Assembly: GCA_964552195.1 (NCBI GenBank) | Contig: CAZKFM010000006.1 | Span: 109,767-173,766 of the forward strand | DNA: 64,000 bases | Origin: CAZKAP01 sp964552195 | GTDB lineage: Bacteria; Bacteroidota; Bacteroidia; Flavobacteriales; Flavobacteriaceae | Reading direction: 5' to 3' | Shown here: positions 16,987 to 25,771 of the stretch, in pieces | Position numbering within the stretch: position 1 is the stretch's first letter | How the letters are laid out: every line of letters begins with the position of its first letter | Notes under the pieces: model-generated | Databases searched by the model: none | Told to the model about the DNA's origin: nothing | Seen by the model: only the letters and a program-made list of their open reading frames with translations | Position numbers and translations under genes: made by a program

Positions 16987-17999
16987 ACCAATTCCGAATA
17001 GTCTCCCAGGCTCACGCTTTCAAAGTCCCCGTCATAGGTAACATGGTTTCCTATCATGGCATCCTTGAGGGAAGCATTTCTGAGGGTTGAGTTCGACTGG
17101 ATCAGGCTGTGGGAAATCTTGCAATCCTCCACCTGAGTATGGGCACCTATGGAAACATAAGGGCCTATTTTACTATCCCGGATCACAGTGCCCGGGCCTA
17201 TAAAACAGGGCTCTATGATTTCAGAATTTACGATCTCCGTATTCTGATCGATGAGTTCTGCGCCTTCCTGCTGAAGGTGTCCCAGCATCTGGGTGTTCGT
17301 CTTCACTGTAATGGGCTTGTTCCCGCAGTCCATCCAGTCGTTAACCTCTCCCGTAACAAATACCTTGCCCTTTTGCATCATACGCTTAATACCATCATTG
17401 ATCTGGTATTCTCCACCATTCACAATATCGTTCTCCAGCACGTACCGCAATTCGTCCCTGAGCTCGGAAACCTCCCTGAAATAATAAATACCGATTACTG
17501 CAAGGTCCGAAACGTATTCCTTCGGTTTCTCGACGAGTTCAACTATTTCAGAGCGCTCATTAAGCTTAACTACGCCGTAGGCCTCGGGGCGGTCAACCTG
17601 CTTCACCCATATCACGCTATCTGCACTGGTATCCAGGTCGAAATCCGCACGAATCAGCGTGTCGGCATAAGCGATAACGGCGGGGCCCTGCAGCGAGGGT
17701 TCAGCACTCATGATGGCATGGCCAGTACCCAGGGGTTTATCCTGCCGGTAAATGCTCGCCTTGGCGCCCAGAGACTGCGCCAGTTCTTTTAAAGAGGCCA
17801 CTACCTCGTCTCCGAAAAAAGCAGGATCCCCAAGCACAAAGGCTACTTCCTCAACGGGCGTTGGGAGGACACCGGCGATATCCTTAACCAATCGGTGAAC
17901 TATTGGCTCTCCGGCAACCGGTATCAGGGGTTTGGGGACGGTTAGTGTGTGAGGCCTCAGACGAGAACCTCTCCCTGCCATAGGTACGATAATCTTCAT
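16983..17999 (-). CDS. Sugar-phosphate nucleotidyltransferase
   Basis: A 338-residue enzyme joining a sugar 1-phosphate to an NTP. The N-terminal pyrophosphorylase signature is intact (GRGSRLRPHTLTVPKPLIPV, residues 9-28), and the C-terminal 90 residues form a left-handed beta-helix of hexapeptide repeats (IGPGTVIRDSKIGPYVSIG...). It resembles the glucose-1-phosphate thymidylyltransferase/GlmU-type families; the true sugar and base cannot be assigned. The gene lies 21 bases after dut and overlaps the TPR gene. Confidence 0.85.
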   Translation of the reverse strand: MKIIVPMAGRGSRLRPHTLTVPKPLIPVAGEPIVHRLVKDIAGVLPTPVEEVAFVLGDPAFFGDEVVASLKELAQSLGAKASIYRQDKPLGTGHAIMSAEPSLQGPAVIAYADTLIRADFDLDTSADSVIWVKQVDRPEAYGVVKLNERSEIVELVEKPKEYVSDLAVIGIYYFREVSELRDELRYVLENDIVNGGEYQINDGIKRMMQKGKVFVTGEVNDWMDCGNKPITVKTNTQMLGHLQQEGAELIDQNTEIVNSEIIEPCFIGPGTVIRDSKIGPYVSIGAHTQVEDCKISHSLIQSNSTLRNASLKDAMIGNHVTYDGDFESVSLGDYSELV

Positions 18000-18020
18000 A
18001 CTTGATTTATTGCATTCGTG

Positions 18021-18455
18021 TTACTTTGTTCCAGTACTTCCGAAGCCGCCTTCGCCCCTTTCGGTGGCGCTCAGCATCTCGACTTCCTCCCATTCTGCCC
18101 GCTCGTGACGGCAGATCACCAACTGCGCTATACGCTCCCCGGGCTCAATGACGACCGCCTCTCTGCTCAGATTAACGACAATCACGCCAATTTCGCCCCG
18201 GTAATCGGCATCGATGGTGCCCGGACTGTTGAGCATCGTAATCCCCTTCTTCGCAGCCAGACCGCTTCGGGGACGGATCTGTCCCTCGAAACCCTCGGGG
18301 ATTTCCAGATAGAGGCCCGTCGGGACGATAGTGCGTTCCAATGATTCTAACGCTATGGGCTCGCTGTTATTGGCTCTAATATCCATACCGGCGGCAGCAC
18401 CAGTTTTGTATTCCGGTAACGGATTGCCGGAACGATTAATGATTCGAATTTTCAT
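18021..18455 (-). CDS. dut: dUTPase
   Basis: A trimeric dUTP diphosphatase of 144 residues that keeps uracil out of DNA and makes dUMP for thymidylate synthesis. All five motifs are visible: GMDIRA (23-28), RPRSGLA (61-67), GTIDADYRGEI (79-89) with the catalytic Asp, GERIAQ, and the C-terminal P-loop-like RGEGGFGSTG (133-142). I start at the ATG at 18455, which overlaps the flippase stop by 4 bases; a longer frame to 18539 lies inside the flippase gene and is rejected. Confidence 0.96.
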   Translation of the reverse strand: MKIRIINRSGNPLPEYKTGAAAGMDIRANNSEPIALESLERTIVPTGLYLEIPEGFEGQIRPRSGLAAKKGITMLNSPGTIDADYRGEIGVIVVNLSREAVVIEPGERIAQLVICRHERAEWEEVEMLSATERGEGGFGSTGTK

Positions 18456-19900
18456 GTTCTCAGAACGGTTTTTATGAAGCGGGCTTCCCTGGCGCCCAGC
18501 CAAATTACATATACCAGTAGAAACAGCGACCCTATCCACAGTTCCCCGTCAAATACGTAATGCACCAGACAGGAAAACAATAGCGATACCCCCAGGTAAA
18601 GACCGATTTTTCGTTTCGCATAGGGTATGGGATACTTAAAGGATCCTACCGTGAAAGAGATCAGGGCCATGCTCATGTAAGCCGCCAGGGTTGCCCAGGC
18701 AGACGCCCAGTATCCGTAACGGGGTATTCCCCAGAAATTTATGACCAGCGTAAGTGCTGCGCCTATACTGGAAAAGATTGCCCCGTAGTAGGTGCGGTCC
18801 GTGATCTTGTACCAAACCGAAAGGTTGTGATAGATCCCGAGAAAGAAGCTCGCCAGCAGTACGACAGGCACGATTCCCAATGCTTCCCGGTATTCGGGTC
18901 GGGAAATCAGGATTTCCGATATCGGCTTGAGGAACACCACTACCCCCAAGAGGATCAGCGACCCGAAGGCCACGAAGTAGTACAATATCTGGGCATAGGT
19001 CTTCTGAGGATTCTCTTCTTTAGCCTGACGGAAAAAAAAGGGTTCCACCCCCATGCGAAAGGCCGTACCATAAAGGGCCATAAAGGCAGCCAGCGCATAA
19101 CAAGCACTGTATATACCGGTGGCCCGTTCACTGTCCAATAACGTCAGCAGGATCTTATCGAGCACTTCATTGATGGTAAAGGCAATACCCGCGATCATTA
19201 CAGGAAAGGCATACGATGTCATCCTCCGCCAGAGTGCTGCATCGAACGTCCAGGGAATCCGGATATAGGCCGGGGACAGCAATAGGAGGGTCATCCCGCT
19301 GGCCAGGGCATTGGAAATAAAGATGTAGTAGATCTCAAAACCGGGCTTGTACAGGGGAGACAGCACCGTGTCAGGGCGGGCCGCTACTTCCCGGGGGAGG
19401 TACACCAGGAAAAAGATGTTGAGCAGCAGGAACACCACCACGTTCAGGGTCTTGTAAAAAGCAAAACGCAGTGGCCGCTCCCCGGCCCTGAGCCGGGCAA
19501 ATGGAATCACCAACAGCGCATCGAGACCCAAAATCAGGACCGTGTACTGGAAATAATACGGGGCATAACCGAATGTATCTGACAACCAGGGAGCAGACAG
19601 GAAGCCCAGTACAAGAAAAACCAGCGTCGATGCTAACAGTGAAATCTGAGCCGTACTCTGTACTTTGAGGTTATCCTCGTTCTTGTGGAAAAAGCGGAAA
19701 AACGAGGTCTCCATTCCATAGGAAAGAAGGACGTTAAATATGGCAATCCAGGCATAGATATTCCGGTAAATACCATATCCTTCCGCTTCGACAAAGACCT
19801 GAGTATAAAAAGGCAGTAACAGGAAATTGATGATCTTGGGCAACACGGTGGCGATCCCATAGAGTACCGTCTGTCGAAAAAGCTTGACTAGTGGATTCAC
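18452..19900 (-). CDS. Polysaccharide/lipid-linked oligosaccharide flippase (MOP superfamily)
   Basis: A 482-residue integral membrane protein with about 12-14 hydrophobic helices and the N-terminal pattern of Wzx/RfbX-type exporters (LFRQTVLYGIATVLPKIINFLLLPFYT). It should move a lipid-linked glycan or related lipid across the inner membrane. It is not in the main polysaccharide locus but in the dut/envelope operon, and is a paralogue of the flippase at 46777-48108. Gene order lipoprotein-flippase-dut recurs in flavobacteria; the substrate is unknown. Confidence 0.85.
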   Translation of the reverse strand: MNPLVKLFRQTVLYGIATVLPKIINFLLLPFYTQVFVEAEGYGIYRNIYAWIAIFNVLLSYGMETSFFRFFHKNEDNLKVQSTAQISLLASTLVFLVLGFLSAPWLSDTFGYAPYYFQYTVLILGLDALLVIPFARLRAGERPLRFAFYKTLNVVVFLLLNIFFLVYLPREVAARPDTVLSPLYKPGFEIYYIFISNALASGMTLLLLSPAYIRIPWTFDAALWRRMTSYAFPVMIAGIAFTINEVLDKILLTLLDSERATGIYSACYALAAFMALYGTAFRMGVEPFFFRQAKEENPQKTYAQILYYFVAFGSLILLGVVVFLKPISEILISRPEYREALGIVPVVLLASFFLGIYHNLSVWYKITDRTYYGAIFSSIGAALTLVINFWGIPRYGYWASAWATLAAYMSMALISFTVGSFKYPIPYAKRKIGLYLGVSLLFSCLVHYVFDGELWIGSLFLLVYVIWLGAREARFIKTVLRT

Positions 19901-19909
19901 CGCAGCCGT

Positions 19910-20389
19910 TTATTGAAGGATTCGCTTCCCGGGCTCAGGCAAGTTGTCCACCCGGTAAAGGTATGTGTGTTTCGCTCGCTGATAGCTGATATAAGCCGTG
20001 CCAGGCTCGAGGGGTAAAACGACGAGTTCCGAGTCCATCACGGGATCCCTCTCCTCTTTGTTGCCCATTTCCGCCATAAGATTGCGGGCCTCGGCATCAT
20101 CGGGCAGGAAAGCCTTTAACCTTATCATACCTTCCTGCCGGGCCTGTATTCGAAGGGGTATGCGGTGGTTTTTAAAGTACGCATATTTAAACTGTATGTC
20201 GGTCTTTTCCAAACGGGTTACGGAGAAGCTGAGCTCCAAACCGGCTGGGGCTCCCGCAACACCGGGCAACACATGGCTAAGTTGAATATTCTCCAATTCG
20301 AAGGGGGCATGCTCAACCAGACGGGCCTTAGAGGAACAGGATGTCAGGGCAAATACGACGGAAAGCATCAGGAAGGAGAACGATCTCAT
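19910..20389 (-). CDS. Hypothetical lipoprotein
   Basis: A 159-residue protein with signal peptide and lipobox ALTSC (C18). The mature domain contains alternating hydrophobic residues (GLELSFSVTRLEKTDIQFKYAY) suggesting a small beta sandwich similar to LEA-like/Ig-like lipoprotein domains; I do not recognise a named family. It is first in the minus-strand run leading into the flippase (9-base gap). An inverted repeat CTGCC-TGAC-GGCAG lies upstream at 20435-20448, between it and atpG. Confidence 0.65.
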   Translation of the reverse strand: MRSFSFLMLSVVFALTSCSSKARLVEHAPFELENIQLSHVLPGVAGAPAGLELSFSVTRLEKTDIQFKYAYFKNHRIPLRIQARQEGMIRLKAFLPDDAEARNLMAEMGNKEERDPVMDSELVVLPLEPGTAYISYQRAKHTYLYRVDNLPEPGKRILQ

Positions 20390-20464
20390 ACGGAGGATTT
20401 TGACCTTACCCCAAAGATAACCACCTGCCGCTTACTGCCGTCAGGCAGCTCGATTTTTGCGGGC

Positions 20465-21331
20465 TTAGTCTTCCAGTGCATCGGCTCCGCCGACGATCTC
20501 AAGGATTTCACCGGTAATGGCCGCCTGTCGGGCCTTGTTGTAAAAGAGTTTGAGTTCGTCCTTCATCTCCTTGGCGTTGTCGGTGGCCTTGTGCATGGCC
20601 GTCATCCGTGCGCCGTGTTCGCTGGCGAAAGAATCCCTTATCGCCTTGAAAAGCTGGATTTTCAGGGCCTTGGGAATCAGCATTTCCAGCATTTCGGCCT
20701 GCTGAGGCTCGTAGATATAATCCGCGACCGGTTCTTTGGCGCCCTCATTCTGAGGAGGAACCAAGGGCAGGAACTGCTCGGTCTCCACGATCTGCGTGGC
20801 CGCATTCTTGAAGCGATTGTAGACCAGTTGTACGGAATCGAATTCACCATCAATGAATAGATCAATGAGGTGACGGGCAACTTCCTCTGAACGATTGAAG
20901 TCGATGTGGTCCAGAAGTTCACTGTGATCCGCAAAGAGCTTGATTTGCTTTTCCAGGATATCCCGGCCCTTCTTTCCGATGGAAAGTAATTCCACTTCCG
21001 AGTCCGCGTAAACAGTGTTCCTGAGGTGGAGCACTTGCTTGATAATATTCGAATTAAACGCCCCGCACAACCCGCGGTTGGATGTCAGTGCGACGATTAG
21101 CACCCGCTTCTGTGAACGTACGGCGGAATAATCGGACTCGCTGTTTTCATCCATACCGGCAGTCAGACCCAGGATCATCTCCGTGAGTTTATTCGAATAC
21201 GGTCTCATCGCCGTAATGGCGTCCTGAGCCTTCTTGAGCTTTGCTGCAGACACCATCTTCATCGCGCTGGTAATCTGCATGGTGGAAGAAACCGAGGCAA
21301 TCCGGTTTCGTATGTCTTTCAGACTGGGCAT
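20465..21331 (-). CDS. atpG: F1Fo ATP synthase gamma subunit
   Basis: The 288-residue central rotor shaft of F1. The conserved N-terminal helix (LKDIRNRIASVSSTMQITSAMKMVSAAKL) and the C-terminal helix (NKARQAAITGEILEIVGGADAL) are both present, and length is normal. It is last in the atpBEFHAG run, 38 bases after atpA. The beta and epsilon genes do not follow; in this group they are normally in a separate atpDC operon. Confidence 0.97.
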   Translation of the reverse strand: MPSLKDIRNRIASVSSTMQITSAMKMVSAAKLKKAQDAITAMRPYSNKLTEMILGLTAGMDENSESDYSAVRSQKRVLIVALTSNRGLCGAFNSNIIKQVLHLRNTVYADSEVELLSIGKKGRDILEKQIKLFADHSELLDHIDFNRSEEVARHLIDLFIDGEFDSVQLVYNRFKNAATQIVETEQFLPLVPPQNEGAKEPVADYIYEPQQAEMLEMLIPKALKIQLFKAIRDSFASEHGARMTAMHKATDNAKEMKDELKLFYNKARQAAITGEILEIVGGADALED

Positions 21332-21369
21332 GAACCTGTGTTAAGTGCGTATATTATTCCCTTACCTAT

Positions 21370-22950
21370 TTAGCTCTGGAATCTCTTTGCCACTTTCGCA
21401 GCTACCTGAGTCAGCGTATCGATCACTTCATCCGTCAACTTACCGGCCTTAAGCACATCCAAGGCTTCCCTGTGATTCGCATTCAACTCCTCGAGATAAT
21501 CGCGCTCGAAATCCTTTACCCGATCCACGGGAACCGATCTCAGCAGGTTACGGGATCCTGCAAAAATGATTGCTACCTGATCCTCTACTTTAAAGGGGTC
21601 GTTCTGGGCCTGTTTTAGGATCTCCACGTTTCTGCGCCCCTTATTGATCACGTTCATGGTCGCGGCATCCAGGTCGGAACCGAACTTGGCAAAAGCCTCC
21701 AGTTCCCGGTACTGGGCCTGGTCGAGCTTTAGCGTTCCGGCTACCTTTTTCATCGACTTAATTTGGGCCGATCCTCCAACGCGGGACACTGAGATACCCA
21801 CGTTGATCGCAGGTCGAACCCCCTGGTTAAAAAGATCCTGTTCCAGGAAGATCTGACCGTCCGTAATCGAAATCACATTGGTCGGAATATAGGCTGATAC
21901 GTCACCGGCCTGTGTTTCGATAATCGGGAGTGCGGTAAGCGATCCCCCTCCTTTAACCTTTCCGCTGAGTACCTCGGGCAGGTCGTTCATTTGCTGGGCG
22001 ATACTGTCGTCATTGATAATTTTAGCCGCTCTCTCCAAAAGTCGGGAGTGCAGATAGAACACGTCCCCCGGATAGGCCTCTCGCCCGGGAGGACGGCGAA
22101 GCAGCAGGGACACCTCGCGGTAGGCTACGGCCTGCTTGGACAGGTCGTCGTAAATAATCAGTGCGGGCCGGCCTGTATCGCGGAAGTACTCGCCGATAGA
22201 AGCACCGGCCATGGGAGCGTACACCTGCATGGGCGCGGGGTCTGAGGCATTGGCAGCCACTATGGTGGTGTAGGCCAGCGCTCCTTTTTCCTCCAGGGTG
22301 GCGGCTATCGCTGCCACGGTAGAGGCCTTCTGTCCTATAGCCACATAAATACAATACACGGGCTCACCGGCGTCGTAAAACTCCTTCTGGTTGATGATGG
22401 TATCGATGCAGACCGTAGTCTTTCCGGTCTGGCGGTCACCGATCACCAGCTCGCGCTGCCCCCTTCCGACCGGAATCATGGCATCGATCGCCTTTACTCC
22501 CGTCTGCAATGGCTCGTTTACGGGTTGGCGATAGATTACGCCAGGAGCCTTTCGCTCCAGAGGCATTTCGTAGAGTTCTCCGCTAACAGGACCCTTACCG
22601 TCTATGGGTTTACCCAGGGTATCCACAACACGGCCCACGATTCCTTCTCCGACATTGATCGATGCGATCTGCTGAGTGCGCTTTACGGTATCCCCTTCGG
22701 CAATTTCCTTGGATGGTCCCAGAAGTACGATCCCTACGTTATCTTCCTCCAGGTTGAGTACGATTCCCCTCATACCGCCGTCAAATTCGACCAGCTCTCC
22801 GTACTGCGCATTGGACAGGCCGTATACGCGTGCGATTCCATCCCCTACCTCAAGTACCGTTCCCACTTCATCCAGGGTGGCACCCGTCTGGAACCCTTCG
22901 ATCTGTTGCCTTAATATGGCTGAAACCTCAGCCGCTTTTACGCTCGCCAT
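21370..22950 (-). CDS. atpA: F1Fo ATP synthase alpha subunit
   Basis: A 526-residue regulatory nucleotide-binding subunit of F1. Walker A is GDRQTGKTT (171-178), and the alpha-specific VGRGQRELVIGDRQTGKT and PAINVGISVSRVGG segments are present. Start MASVKAAEVS is 2 bases after the atpH stop. Confidence 0.98.
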   Translation of the reverse strand: MASVKAAEVSAILRQQIEGFQTGATLDEVGTVLEVGDGIARVYGLSNAQYGELVEFDGGMRGIVLNLEEDNVGIVLLGPSKEIAEGDTVKRTQQIASINVGEGIVGRVVDTLGKPIDGKGPVSGELYEMPLERKAPGVIYRQPVNEPLQTGVKAIDAMIPVGRGQRELVIGDRQTGKTTVCIDTIINQKEFYDAGEPVYCIYVAIGQKASTVAAIAATLEEKGALAYTTIVAANASDPAPMQVYAPMAGASIGEYFRDTGRPALIIYDDLSKQAVAYREVSLLLRRPPGREAYPGDVFYLHSRLLERAAKIINDDSIAQQMNDLPEVLSGKVKGGGSLTALPIIETQAGDVSAYIPTNVISITDGQIFLEQDLFNQGVRPAINVGISVSRVGGSAQIKSMKKVAGTLKLDQAQYRELEAFAKFGSDLDAATMNVINKGRRNVEILKQAQNDPFKVEDQVAIIFAGSRNLLRSVPVDRVKDFERDYLEELNANHREALDVLKAGKLTDEVIDTLTQVAAKVAKRFQS

Positions 22951-22952
22951 TG

Positions 22953-23492
22953 CTATATGCTATTAGTAAATTCTCTTTTCAGTGATGATAATTGTTGAGA
23001 TACGCTCGCGTCGTATCGCATGTCGCCCCATCGAATTACGAAGCCTCCTATGAGTTCAGGGCGGATTTCGTTGGAAACTTCTATTTGCTTTTTGGATATT
23101 ACCTGCAATTTCTTGCCAATCTGTTCCAAAACTTCCGGTCCTAGCGGAAAAGCCGAATAGACCGTAGCCTGGTCTTGCATTTGGCCGCTGTCGTGCAGCT
23201 CACGGTAACCGGTAGCCACTTCGCCCAGTATGGGCAGCCTGCCGTTGGCGGTCAGGGTTTCGAAAAGGCCCTGAGTGATGGTATGGGAATCCTTCCAGAT
23301 TTTCAGAAGTACCTGCTTCTTGGTTTCACCCTGTATGGTGGGATCCTGCAGAACCTGGTCGAGTTCCGGGCTGTCTTTCAGAGTAGCTTCCACCGACTCC
23401 ATGTCTTCGTGTACGGCCGCTTCCGCCTTCTTACTCCTGGCCAGGTCCCAAATGGCACGGGCGTATCGTATCGCCGCGAGGGAATTGCTCAT
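22953..23492 (-). CDS. atpH: F1Fo ATP synthase delta subunit
   Basis: A 179-residue subunit that links F1 to the peripheral stalk. It shows the N-terminal helical pattern (LAAIRYARAIWDLARSKKAE) and the C-terminal signature IRPELIGGFVIRWGDMRYDASVSQQL. It is between atpF (5-base gap) and atpA (2-base gap). Confidence 0.95.
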   Translation of the reverse strand: MSNSLAAIRYARAIWDLARSKKAEAAVHEDMESVEATLKDSPELDQVLQDPTIQGETKKQVLLKIWKDSHTITQGLFETLTANGRLPILGEVATGYRELHDSGQMQDQATVYSAFPLGPEVLEQIGKKLQVISKKQIEVSNEIRPELIGGFVIRWGDMRYDASVSQQLSSLKREFTNSI

Positions 23493-23497
23493 TCTTG

Positions 23498-24016
23498 TTA
23501 ATTCAGTTTAAGATCCTCCAGTGACTTGTCCACCAGCTTCTTCTGACTCTCGGGATTAGAAAGCTCTGCACCCAAAACCTTCTCAGCCATCTGCAGGGAA
23601 AGATCCGCAATTTGCGCCTTGATCTCAGAGATCGCTGCCCGCTTCTCGGATTCTATTTCCGCCTTGGCCTTGGCCAGTATGGCTTCCTTGTCCTTCTCGG
23701 CCTTTTCCTGTGCCTCAGACAGGATTTTGTCTTTCATATCTCGCGCCTGCTTCATCATCTCTTCTCGCTCGGCACGGGCTTCCTTGAGCAGTTGTTCGTT
23801 GTCTGCAGAAATGTTCTGCATTTCTTTTTTGGCCTCGTCCGCCGCTGCCAGGGCAGAGCGAATACCCTCTTCTCGTTGATTTACCGCATTCAGTATGGGT
23901 TTCCACGCGAACTTCCTCAGTAACCAAAGGAGCAGCACAAAGGTGATCAGCATCCAGAACACCAATCCCAAGCCGGGATTAACGAGTTCGGAACCACTTG
24001 CAAGTACGTACATCAT
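23498..24016 (-). CDS. atpF: F1Fo ATP synthase b subunit
   Basis: A 172-residue peripheral stalk subunit with one N-terminal membrane helix (about 16-34, GLGLVFWMLITFVLLLWLL) followed by a long charged coiled coil to the end. The start has two consecutive ATGs, so the first residue is uncertain by one. It lies between atpE and atpH. Confidence 0.96.
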   Translation of the reverse strand: MMYVLASGSELVNPGLGLVFWMLITFVLLLWLLRKFAWKPILNAVNQREEGIRSALAAADEAKKEMQNISADNEQLLKEARAEREEMMKQARDMKDKILSEAQEKAEKDKEAILAKAKAEIESEKRAAISEIKAQIADLSLQMAEKVLGAELSNPESQKKLVDKSLEDLKLN

Positions 24017-24076
24017 TATTCAGATTGGAAAAGCTGTCCCCGGCCAACCGCAGGGGACAACCTTAAGTTTTTGGAA

Positions 24077-24298
24077 TTACTTGATAAATGCGCCGAATAC
24101 GATGGCAATCAAACCGGCACCTTCAATAAGACCAGCGGCGATCAGCATAGCTCCCTGAATCTTTCCGGCTGCCTCAGGCTGACGGGCAATGGCATCCATG
24201 GCTTGTCCGCCAATCTTACCGATACCCATACCAACCCCGAGTACGGCCAGGCCGACCCCGATGTAAACTAATCCCTCTCCAATAGTGAATTCCTCCAT
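24077..24298 (-). CDS. atpE: F1Fo ATP synthase c subunit
   Basis: A 73-residue proteolipid forming the rotor ring, with two membrane helices joined by the polar loop ARQPEA (38-43). The ion-carrying carboxylate is E59 in LIEGAGL; the residue after it is Gly, not Ser or Thr as in sodium-binding rings, so a proton ring is expected. Confidence 0.96.
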   Translation of the reverse strand: MEEFTIGEGLVYIGVGLAVLGVGMGIGKIGGQAMDAIARQPEAAGKIQGAMLIAAGLIEGAGLIAIVFGAFIK

Positions 24299-24316
24299 GA
24301 TTTAATGGTATAAAAA

Positions 24317-25459
24317 TTAATGATGATGCTCTTGAACCGCCATCCCGATAAACAATGCCGACAGGATGGTAAATATATAGGCCTGCAACACGGCTACCAG
24401 CAATTCCAGCAGCGAGATAAACAGGGCCAGCGGCACGGACACAAAAGGTCCGATTAGTATGTTTTTAAATATAAAGACCAGTGAAACCAGGCTCAGAATC
24501 ATGATGTGCCCGGCGGTGATGTTGGCAAAGAGACGCATCATCAGGGCAAAAGGCTTTACGAATATACCGAGTAACTCCACGGGGATTAGCAGAGGCTTTA
24601 ACCACAGTGGCACTCCCGGAGGCCAGAGGATATGCATCCAGTAGTCTTTGTTTCCGTTGAGATTTACCACCAGCAGGGTGATGATCGCAAGCACACCGGT
24701 TACCGCAATATTCCCGGTAACATTGGCCCCGCCGGGGAATACAGGTATAAGCCCGAGCAGGTTATTAAACCAGATAAAGAAAAAGATGGTCAGGAGTAAC
24801 GGAAGGTAACGATCCGCCTTATTCTCCCCAATATTGGGCACAGCGACATCATCCCTGATGAAGAGAATAACCGGTTCCATCCAACCGGCTATGCCCGTGG
24901 GCACCCCTTTAGTTTTGCCGTAAACACGGCTAACGGCCGTAAAAACGAGCAATAGTAAAATACAGGAAATAAAAATGCTGACCACATTCTTGGTAATGGA
25001 AAGGTCCACGTATTTTCCGTCCAGACCGGTAAACAAATCGAGTATGCCCGCCTTTTCCACGGAAAAATCCACGGGTACAATCTGTCCGTGCTCCATGGTG
25101 AATCCCTCGTGCTGATGTCCGTGAGCCGCCTTACTCGACATGAAAACATGCCAATCCCCATCCCAGATAATAACCGGCAGCGGTATGGAAATGTGCTCCT
25201 CATGACCGTCTTCCCCCTCGTAGGAGGCAATGTGCCATTCATGTGCGTCCGAGATGTGCTCCAAAATCATGTCGATGGCAGAGAACTCGGTGTCTTCTGC
25301 CTCGTGGCCTTGTTCACCTACGGTATGGTGCGCTTCGCTGTCTGACGAATGATGCCCGTGTTGTCCATCCTGATGCTGGCCACGCGCAGTTGCTGCAAAA
25401 AATAAGATAGATAATAAGCTGCTGGCAATACTAGTCCTCCAGAAACTGCTCCGGGTCAT
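24317..25459 (-). CDS. atpB: F1Fo ATP synthase a subunit with long His-rich N-terminal extension
   Basis: A 380-residue stator channel subunit; classical a subunits are about 250-270 residues. The C-terminal part carries the essential arginine R309 in ALMMRLFAN and the usual membrane helices. The extra 150 residues begin with a signal-peptide-like run (about 11-26, ending TARG) followed by a segment with 17 histidines between residues 29 and 124 (e.g. QHGHHSSDSEAHH). The C-terminus is HHH. Such extended AtpB proteins occur in Bacteroidota; the function of the extension is not known to me. First gene of the atp run, with its own promoter. Confidence 0.95.
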   Translation of the reverse strand: MTRSSFWRTSIASSLLSILFFAATARGQHQDGQHGHHSSDSEAHHTVGEQGHEAEDTEFSAIDMILEHISDAHEWHIASYEGEDGHEEHISIPLPVIIWDGDWHVFMSSKAAHGHQHEGFTMEHGQIVPVDFSVEKAGILDLFTGLDGKYVDLSITKNVVSIFISCILLLLVFTAVSRVYGKTKGVPTGIAGWMEPVILFIRDDVAVPNIGENKADRYLPLLLTIFFFIWFNNLLGLIPVFPGGANVTGNIAVTGVLAIITLLVVNLNGNKDYWMHILWPPGVPLWLKPLLIPVELLGIFVKPFALMMRLFANITAGHIMILSLVSLVFIFKNILIGPFVSVPLALFISLLELLVAVLQAYIFTILSALFIGMAVQEHHH

Positions 25460-25481
25460 ATCGGCAAATTCAAAATCTCGG

Positions 25482-25512
25482 CAAAATTATACTTTTTTGC
25501 GAGGATACTAAA
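25482..25512 (-). promoter_or_regulatory. Probable promoter of the atpBEFHAG operon
   Basis: On the minus strand TTT (25512-25510) is followed after 20 bases by TAATTTTG (25489-25482), an exact -7 element. The atpB ATG (25459) is 22 bases beyond it. The -33 element is TTT instead of TTG, so strength is uncertain. The 90-base gap between atpZ and atpB contains this element and nothing else. Confidence 0.55.
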
Positions 25513-25549
25513 CTTATGACCCTTTTAATTATGGACGTGAGTAAAGCGC

Positions 25550-25771
25550 CTATATGCGCCTGTACAGGTTGTACAAGGCAACGAATACGCCTGCCACCGA
25601 GCAGAGGGCGGTTATCAGACCGGGCTCCCTTCCGTAATAGGCATCCCATTGGATGCCTCCGTAGACAAACAGCCCTATAATCAGGGCCATTTCAAAGGTG
25701 ATTCCGAAGTATTTGCGGGGATTGCCGTCTCCCTTGCCTCCTTCTTTAGGAGGGCCGGTTTCCGGGGACAA
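25550..25771 (-). CDS. atpZ: AtpZ/AtpI-type ATP synthase accessory protein
   Basis: A 73-residue membrane protein with a hydrophilic Gly/Pro-rich start and two helices (about 24-42 and 50-69), including the WDAYYGREPGLITALCSVAGV pattern of AtpZ-like proteins. These are thought to help c-ring/a-subunit assembly or Mg/Ca entry. It starts inside the bactofilin gene (26-base overlap) and precedes atpB by 90 bases. Confidence 0.82.
   Translation of the reverse strand: MSPETGPPKEGGKGDGNPRKYFGITFEMALIIGLFVYGGIQWDAYYGREPGLITALCSVAGVFVALYNLYRRI

Noticed and set aside
18021..18539. dUTPase with 28 extra N-terminal residues
   Set aside because: They lie within the flippase gene in another frame; the ATG at 18455 gives the exact family start and a 4-base overlap.
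20435..20448. Inverted repeat CTGCC/GGCAG after atpG as a terminator
   Set aside because: The stem is only 5 bp and no T-run follows on either strand.
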